A stretch of 64,000 bases of DNA, taken from NCBI GenBank assembly GCA_032768795.1, contig CP136492.1, forward strand, positions 372,001 to 436,000, in the 5' to 3' direction. The DNA is from Tremella fuciformis. Its lineage: Eukaryota; Basidiomycota; Tremellomycetes; Tremellales; Tremellaceae. A model generated the notes under the pieces. That model worked only from the letters and a program-made list of their open reading frames with translations, made no database searches and had not been told where the DNA came from. How positions within the stretch are numbered: the stretch's first letter is position 1; every line of letters begins with the position of its first letter. A program made the position numbers and the translations under genes. Positions 30,221-38,700 of this stretch are shown piece after piece.

Positions 30221-31614
30221 TCAAGTGTTGTAGTCGTCATAGAGTGCCTCGAGGCTCCATTTTGGGCGAAGAGGGAGGTGATACGGCTCTGGCTTGGCTC
30301 CTGCCTGTATTCGAAGTATCGTCGTCCACGCAATCATCGCAGCGTTGTCTGAGATCAGCGACGACCACAAACGATCCCGATGAGAGTCACCTGTACAGAG
30401 CTCAACGGGCGGGTAAAAGAGCGGGACCTCCTTCCCACCATCTCGAAGCATTGTCTCTAACCTGGCTGATCAGTAAATAAGGCAAGACGATGATAGAAGG
30501 AATGTACCGCCCGCGCAAGTACTGGTTACACGCGACTCCCCCACTAACCACCAGACCCGTCACATCCTTCAGCGCCGACAACTCACGTCCGACTTTCCTA
30601 GCGAGGTGCTCCACCGCAGTGGCCTGGAACGCTCGACTGACCTTACGCTTTAAGTCGTCCGGGATATCACCATCTCCATCCCGAGGCAAAGTCGAGATGA
30701 GCCTGTCTGTCTCGCTGAACAAGCCGGCGAAGGAGAACGCCTTCTGGCTGTGGCCGCGAAGTGGCAGCGTCAACGTGGGCAGCTCTTCCAGCTCTGCGTC
30801 TGTCGCCCGGTTCGCATACTCTTCTAGCACAGCGCCAGGCCCTTTGTTGGCCGATGTCGGAAGCTGCAGAGCCCGAGCGACCTTGTCGAATACATTGCCG
30901 ATGGAGTTGTCGAGCGTGTTGAGAAGAATCGAGTAGGAGTCCAAGGAGCCGCAGAGGACCAGCTGCGTATGGCCGCCCGAGACGAGCAGCACGAGGAATG
31001 GGAATGGAGGAGGATTAGGCTCAGTCAAGAGCGGTGTGAGGGCGTGGGCTTGCTTCTCGTCAGCTCACCTCCCCGGACGGTGATCGAGGTGAGAAACGGA
31101 CCATGTGGTGTATCCCATAGAGAGGTTTCCCATGAGCTGCCGCGAGTGCTTTGGCCGTGGTGGCTCCTACCGCGAGACATCCTGTCATTCCTGGTCCGCG
31201 AGTGTAGGCTATCGCATCGACGTCCCCGACGGCCATTTGAGATTCGCGGAGACACTGCTCGATGGCGAGAGGCTGCGTGTGAGCTCCGAGGACAGGACCT
31301 GTATGAGAGCTCACCATGCCCGCTTGATGGGCCTCGATGGCCTTCATAGGATGGATCCCTCCATACTGCGCGTTTAGCGTATGTTGCTTGACCACCGCGT
31401 TGGACAAGATACGCCGGTCGGACGTGACGATGGATGCGCACGAGTCGTCTGCTGAAGATTCGAGTCCGAGCACGACGAGGGGTCGGCCGCCGGCCGTCCC
31501 AAGTGCTCTGCTACGCACATGATGCCTCACCAAGAGGGACTTGTTGTGCGATAGAGGTTGAGAGGCTGCACAGATGCGTGCTGAGGAGGCTATGAGGCCA
31601 TATCGCCTGAGCAT
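30221..31614 (-). CDS. QRI7: Mitochondrial tRNA N6-adenosine threonylcarbamoyltransferase (Qri7/TsaD)
   Basis: Completes t6A37 synthesis on ANN-decoding mitochondrial tRNAs. Four exons, 31614-31102, 31052-30508, 30461-30391 and 30348-30221. The chosen start MLRRYGLIASSARICAAS looks like a mitochondrial presequence; an in-frame ATG at 31677 would add 21 residues. Key motifs: VLGLESSADDSCASIV; GIHPMKAIEAHQAGM; the metal-binding HHMQAHAL, formed exactly across the first splice; LVLLVSGGHTQLV; SIGNVFDKVARAL; the HSQKAFSFAGL segment; GLVVSGGVACNQYLRGR; and DNAAMIAW near the end. The gene is convergent with the dehydrogenase gene, 100 bp away. Confidence 0.92.
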
Positions 31615-31919
31615 GGGTTGGAATGTGGAGACAACATCGTTCTTGCGGACCAAGTGGAGGTATTCCACTTCCTCCAAAAGGTGGGCTCAGCGGCAACAGC
31701 GACGGCTGTATACATGGGCGGTGAGGGTCAACTCCTATGAGTTCACACTGCCTGGCGAGTGGACTGAGCAGCGCCGCTGGACAGGGGGAATGCGAGACTT
31801 GCAATGTCTCCCTTCATCCCATCGCAAAGCCTCCTTTCTCCGTTGGTGAGAGACTCGGTTCACGTCCTAGCACCCGAGCAGCCTGTTCGCGGACTACTGC
31901 TCTCTCAAGCGGATGCACC
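31615..31919. other. Divergent promoter region
   Basis: About 300 bp between the starts of QRI7 (minus) and the membrane/coiled-coil gene (plus). No further gene seen. Confidence 0.4.
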
Positions 31920-32728
31920 ATGCCGCCCGACCCAAAAGCATCGTCGCGCTCCCAGCGCCCGTCGTCGTCCTCGCAATCTCGCTCATCCGGGCGACCACCC
32001 AGCAGTTCCCAGCGCCCCTCCAGCAGCTCCCAACAGCCCTCCTCCTCCTCCCGCTCCAGACCCAAGTCGTCCGAAGATATACGTCAAGCAGAGTACGAGA
32101 AGTTCCTCGCCTCGACGCTCCCCATGCACCTCGGCGTGCTCTTCCCGCCCTTCCGTGAGCTGTGCGAACTTACGGGCCTGACGCCGCGGGACATGGCCCT
32201 GGCCCTCGCGCCATGCCTGCTGGCTCTGCACGTCAGCCTGCCGCTCAAGGTGCAGCCGCACATCACGTACTTCCTCATGATCCAGCCGCTCAATAACACG
32301 CTCAAAAGTCTCGCTGATACCAAGCGCCTCGAAGCGGGCCTGCACGCGCCTCAGTGGTTGGGTTTCTGGCTCTTCTGGTTCGCATACTCTGGCCTGCGCG
32401 GCTGGGTGGGCGTCTGGCGCCCGGCATGGATGCGCGTTGTCGAGCTGGGCGGGCTGGTGGGCGTGGTCAGTATGGCGGGGCCGTGGTGGTCCCGTGGAGG
32501 CATGGTGAGTATGTGCGCTTCATATGTGGGTGTTGCTAATCGCAGCGCGGGCCGGACAGCGAGGAGTACAAGAAGGCGCTGGAGCGGGAGGAGGCAGAGG
32601 GGAAGGAACGGGAGGAGAAGGAGGCGAAGCGGGCCAAGGAGAAGGAGCAGAAAGAGACAAAGCAGCGGCAAGACGAGGAGAGGCGGAGGAGGAAGAAGGC
32701 AGAAGAGGCCAAGCGTCAAAAGGCGTGA
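31920..32728 (+). CDS. Unrecognised protein with hydrophobic core and charged coiled-coil tail
   Basis: Two exons, 31920-32504 and 32546-32728, separated by a 41-nt intron with a GTGAGT donor; 255 residues. The N-terminus is a Ser/Arg/Pro/Gln-rich disordered tract. The centre has LCELTGLTPRDMALALAP, then hydrophobic stretches (CLLALHVSLPL, WLGFWLFWFAYSGL, VVELGGLVGVVSMAG) that could be two or three membrane helices. The end is a highly charged Glu/Lys/Arg helix (KALEREEAEGKEREEKEAKR and on) ending KRQKA, likely a coiled coil. The stop overlaps the 3' end of the minus-strand gene 32716-41570 by 13 bases. Family not recognised. Confidence 0.65.
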
Positions 32729-35700
32729 CACGTCCGGACATCTTGCATGTAGTCGATGAGGAGCTCGCCCGGTGTCGCAGTGTCGAAGTTGTCCATGAAA
32801 GCGCTTCTCGATGATAGGTAGACGAAAGGTGTACAGAGCTGCGCGTCACCTCGGCCGAGGTCGTCGTCATCATGACTAGGTAAATCGTGCAGGAAGGTGC
32901 GCGATGGGGCGTAGCACCGTATTTTGGATTTATTTTAGGTTTTTAATTCTAATTTGTTGTTTGCTGGTTCTCAGGTAGTTTGATAAGCCTCATACAATTC
33001 TTTGATCTTTGATTCCGTTAGGGGGTGGGACAACCCCCGCACCCCCGCCCTCCCCCTCCCTGCCTCTTCCCCCCTTGCACCTGACGGTGCATGTAGCTCA
33101 ACCCTGACGGGTCAAGCATCCGGCTGCGCCAGATGTAGTTGACATGTCAGCCATACCTGTGTGATCTCCATGCATGCCTACTGTCACGTCGGCCACGCCT
33201 CCATGATCACCAACACATGCCTGCAAACTTTGTCCCAGCCCAGCACGCCTGTCAGACACAGAAGCACCTTGTCAATGTTCAAATGCCCTCAACGAGCCTT
33301 GAATAGCCTCGGAGACGGTGTTTCAAGGAGAAAGCCCAAGGCGGTGCAGAGGCGGGCGCGGGTGTTATATATATGAGCTCACACCAATAGACCGTCCTTA
33401 GCACCGTGGTATTGAGTCTCATGGATAGAAAGTAACGGCGCAGCCGTGTTGTCGACGCACAAGAGGCTGTAGGACACACCCTCTTGTGGAGGACAGAGAC
33501 AGATTGACAGAGAGCATGTGTGAGAGGGTCTATCAGTTGACAACCAGCCTGGCCCCGTGACAGCATGCCTGCAACCTTTGTCCCAGCCCAGCACGCCTGT
33601 CAGACACAGAAGCACCTCGTCAATGCTCAAATGCCCTCAATGAGCCTTGAATAGTCTCAAAGACGATGTTTCAAGGAGAAAGCCCGAGGCGATGCAGAGG
33701 CGGGCGCGGGTGTTATATATATGAGCTCACACCAATAGACCGTCCTTAGCACCATGGTATTGAGTCCCATGGATAGAGATTAACGGCGCAGCCATGTTGT
33801 TGATGCACAAGAGGCTGTAGAGAGCACCTTCTTGCAGAAAACAGCAGCAGATTGATAGACAGCACGTGTGAGAGGGCCCATCAGTCAATGACCGGCCTGG
33901 CCGTGTGACAGCAAGCAAGTCTCATCAGACTTGGCTTATTTTGACCCTAGTGGTGCAGTGATAGCAGCTGGAGAGTGTAGTAGCTATGTAGGTGATAGTC
34001 CTTGTCACAGATGTCATTCCATCCATCAGCCTCATGCATGCATGATTCTCTGAGGAAAGGCAATTGGGGGCACTGGGATGGCCGGAATTTTTCTATTTAA
34101 CCCCCCCATTTGCCGTTTTCAGCACGTGTTTGGCACGTGGACCCGCAGAATTCACCCCCGTAAGAGCTACGCAAGCTACGCTGATGATCAGCGTAGCTCT
34201 TACGGGGCGAATTTCTGCGGGTGTCCCTGGAACGAAAACGGTAAATGGGGGAATTAAATAAGAAAATTCCGGCCATTCTGATTTCATCAGCACAATCCTA
34301 ATATGCATTGTGTCCTTGCCAAATTGCCTTTCATCAGAGAATAAAGATCTATGCATGAGGCTGATGCATGGAATGATCTCTGTAGCAGAACCAATCGCCT
34401 ACATAGCTACTGCCATACCCTGCCCTATCATTGCACCAAAATGGTTACAATAGCGCAAGTCTGACAAGACTGCAATAGGCTTGCCAGGTGGCAGCTGTGA
34501 CATAGCCCCTGTGACCAGCTTGGCATGCCTATGATCATCTGATCAGCCTAGCATGCCCAACAAGCACTTGCGCATCTCTTGATGAAGTGCTTTAGCTTGC
34601 AACTAATCAATGTTCTACAGTACATCCGGCTTTGCCGGATGCTTGACCCGTAAGGGCTGCGATGGCTGCGCCGCTAGGCGCAAGGGGGGGTCTTGGGGGG
34701 GTGTCCCACCCCCCCATGTCTAACGGAACCAAAGAACAAGGAATTGCATTAGGTTTTCCAAATTGCCTGAGAACCAATAACTTGAATACCTGATTAGAAA
34801 TTCAGAGCTAAAAAAGAATTGAAATAACGAGCTACGCCCTATCGCGCACTTTCCTGCACGATCTACCTAGTCAGCGTAGCTCTTACGGTGCTGAATTCTG
34901 CGGGTGTCCCTGGAACGAAAACGGTAAGTGGGGGGGCCAAATAAAAATTTTCCGGCAGGCTGGGTATAAGGGTGGAGGGGACTTTGAATTTTCATCCTCA
35001 TCCCCCTCTCTACTCAAATCTGGCGAAGCCCTGGCAGTTTGACTGTTTATGTGGGGGGATCAAATAAAGAAATTCCGGAGCACTTAGAGATTTCAGGCTG
35101 CCTGGCTTGCCTTGCACACCTAATCTTCTCACTTCCTATTGCATGCCTAACTTTGGACCCACTGTAAGTCGCCCATTCTTCTGTCATGCATGCATGGGCT
35201 GATGAGTACAGCTGAACTTCTTGCAAGTTGATGCATGATCAAGTGTTGGCTTGTCCATAACATCAATGTGAGCTTTGCCTTCAAGCGATGCATGCACATA
35301 CTGATGCAGAAAGTCCCAGATATTGCAGCAATGCACTGCTCTCGAGGCCAACGCTGTTTGGGTCAGCACACAACTCTCAATGGTGATCACTTTCGGAAGG
35401 CTTCTTCAGGGCGGGGCAGCAGCGACTTCTTCAAAACATGCTCCTTCTGTCGCAAACAACCGCCAGTCCCACTTGCAACACCCCGGTCACGGCATGGTCA
35501 TGCTGAGTGCATCAAATGTGGCTTCACCTTTGCCACTCCTCGATTTCGAGACAATCGAGGTCGCCCACGCAACACATGCCAATCTTGCTTGGAGCAGCAT
35601 CACTCCCAATCAGCGCCAGGCACACCCACTCGCACAACCCGGCCATTGCCACCAGTCACCCCAGGCTCTCAGCCTACGCCTGGTACACAGAGAGGTCTTC

Positions 35701-38700
35701 CACGCCCGCGCCATGAGGTCACCTCACCAACACCACGTCGCAACCAGGATCTACATCCTGTAGAGCTTGGCCGCCCCACACGAACCAGACGTGCACCTCA
35801 ACTGCCCTACGCCACTCCGCCCAGCCCGCCTCAAGGTGCTGCACACCGAGTCACAGAACAGCCACCAGCCCCACCACCACGCCTGGATCGCCATGCTGGA
35901 CAGTCACGCTGCTTCAAGTGCAAGACCTGGAAAGAACATTCCGAGTTTCTCCAAGCAGGGACAGCCTCTCGCCGCTTCAAGACTTGCAGCACCTGTCGCG
36001 AATCCTCCAGAGCAGCCTATCATCGTCGACAACAGTCAACTCAGTCATCCCTCTCAGTCGACATGCTGGGCAATGCCTTCCTGCCCATTCCTGCAACACC
36101 CAACGATCTTGACGACATCTGCCTCTCTGAAGCTGCCATTGGGTGTATTGGGGACTTCCACTCAGCAATGGCAGCTGAGACGATGGAGACTTGCGAGAAC
36201 TGCAATGAGAAATGGTTTGGACTCAAGGTCCAACAGGGTAAATGTTCACGTTGTCAAATTGATGGGGAGAAATGGACATCTGCCAACTGTATGGATCCAG
36301 GTCAGTGTCCAGGATTGTATGTGCTTCTCATGACTGACTTCACAGGTCCTTCTCTGCAGGAACTGTGCCGTGCAGCTGGCAGAGCAGTCCCTGACTTGCC
36401 CTCACAGGTGGAAGAGATGCTCCTCTCTCCCTACCATGTGCTGCTTCAAACATGGCGCGTTGGTGGTGGACAAACCAAATACGGAGGCCACACCTGTCTC
36501 TATGCCCATGACAGTGGCAGATTCCTCTCTCGACTTCCCCTCACCGTCACCGACCTTGATGTTCTCATCATCAAGCCGACAAATGCCCAAGCCCCCGCCA
36601 ACGCTGCCAATCCCTCAGAGGATTTTGCACGCCGACCAGAGTTCCAAGTCCAGCGGTCACGCATTCTCGCAAACCTGCAAGCACTACAACACTTCCATCC
36701 AGCCTTTCAGAATGTCGAGATCAACTGGGAAGCAATCAATTCCCTTCCTGAAAACGGTTCTGTCTTCCATCAGCTGCGGTCTGTCAACTTGGAGGAGGTG
36801 CAGTACAGCGCACCTGAGCCTGACACTGGGCCAGTTGAGCAGGAGTCAGCAGAGGAGACAAGCTTGCCAGAGCTGGCTATACCAAACCTTGGAGAAGGCA
36901 ACAATATTGTGGAGGAGATCCGGGAAGCACTGGAACAGGTGGTGGATGGAGGACCACCAGCACCCCTGCTCCTCACTGGACCTGTGCTGCATTCCACTCC
37001 AATCAATGAGCACGACATCAGCAACCCATTCCTCACCAAGGCCTTCCCCTTCCTCTTCCCCACCGGCCAGGGGGATCTGCATCAACAACGGCCTACCACA
37101 ATACGTGATTCAGACTACTTCCGTCACCTGCTCTACTATCAGGATGGAAGGTTTGCAAAACACCCTCGATTCCGGTGAGTGCATCTCTCAGCATTAAGCC
37201 AAGCTGACAGTCAGCTATTATGCCTTCAACTGCATCATGAGGTGGCGAGCAAAACGGCTCTCCTGCTTCTATGTCAGCCGGAATGAAGAGGACCGAGCCC
37301 TCTCTGCTGCAGACATTGCTGCCATGGTGTCCGACCCAGCCAAGCAGCTGGCATCTCGAGTGCGACGATCAGCAGCCACCTTAACCGGAACACCACCCTA
37401 CTGGGCACAGCAGAGTCGCAATCTTGCTGCAATGATCCGTCAACTGGGCACTCCACATGCTTTCATCACATTCTCAGCTGCGGATCTTCAGTGGCCAGAT
37501 CTCCACGTCCACATGCCGGACCAAGCGCTACCAACTATGAGCGAACCTGATCGACAACGCATCAATGCCAAGAACGTCAATGAGAACCCAGCAATTGCAG
37601 CTTGCTGGTTCTATCGAAGATTTGAGCTGTTCTTGGCCAAGGTCCTCAAACCCCTGCTTGGAATAGAGGACTGGTGGTATCGCTTTGAATGGCAAAATCG
37701 AGGCTCCAGCCATGTCCATGGACTGGTTTGGCTCAAGGGGGCGCCATCCCCAGACACCCTTGATATCAACAATCCGGACAGTGTCCAGGAATTCCTTGAC
37801 TTCTGGTCCACCAGAGTGTCAACCATCAATCCTGGAGAGGACATTCCGCCTCATCCAAAGCACCCCTCTGCCCACAGTAGCGACGAAATCATCTTTCGCT
37901 TCAAAGATCTGGCACAGATGCTCAACCGTGTCCAGAGGCACACGAGGTGCACTGCCTATTGTCTTCGCCGCCCAAAAGGATCTCCTCCCAACAGTCCGCT
38001 TGTCTGTCGCTTCAAGTTCCCCAAGGAGCTGGAGACAGAACTCCGACTGGTTGTCAATCCCAACAGAAACAAGCAACTCATCACACCACGCAACGACACC
38101 CACCTCAACAGTTACAATGCAGTCACTGCACTGGGATGGCGAGCCAACTCCGACATCAGTCCATGCACAGATCCCCGTGCAGTTGCCTCCTACATCTCCA
38201 AGTATGCTTCAAAATGCGAAAAACCATCCAACAACTTTGGCGAGATAATGCAGGCTATCTCAACCCGCCTGGAGCAAGAAACATCTTCACGAATTGTCTT
38301 CCAGAAGATGCTCAGCCGCATTGTCACCGAGAGGGATTACAGTGCTCAGGAAGTCTGTCATCAGCTCTTTGGTCGACATATGATGTCTGCATCACGAGAG
38401 TTTGGCACACTCTGCATACTGGAAAAGAGACAGAGACGCCTGAGGCAGAGGCAGGAAGATGAGGGACTGGACCAAGGTGTGGAGGAGCAAGACTGGCACG
38501 ATGCCTACTTGGCACGCCAGCCAGAGCATGAGGGCATCAGCCTGTACGAATGGTTTCAATTCTACCGGAAACAAGGTCGCAACGCCACTCGAAGGAAGCA
38601 CCCAAAGATCATCATTCTCTGGCCGCTGTATTATCCATCAGACCCTCAGTCTGAGGATCACCAAAACTGGTGCCGGGCAAAGTTACTACTCCACCATCCT

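Noticed and set aside
32520..32873. Frame reading [11 protein letters not shown]... as direct continuation of the 41.5-kb exon after Helitron removal
   Set aside because: It would run on antisense through the neighbouring coiled-coil gene; the spliced reading ends cleanly before it.
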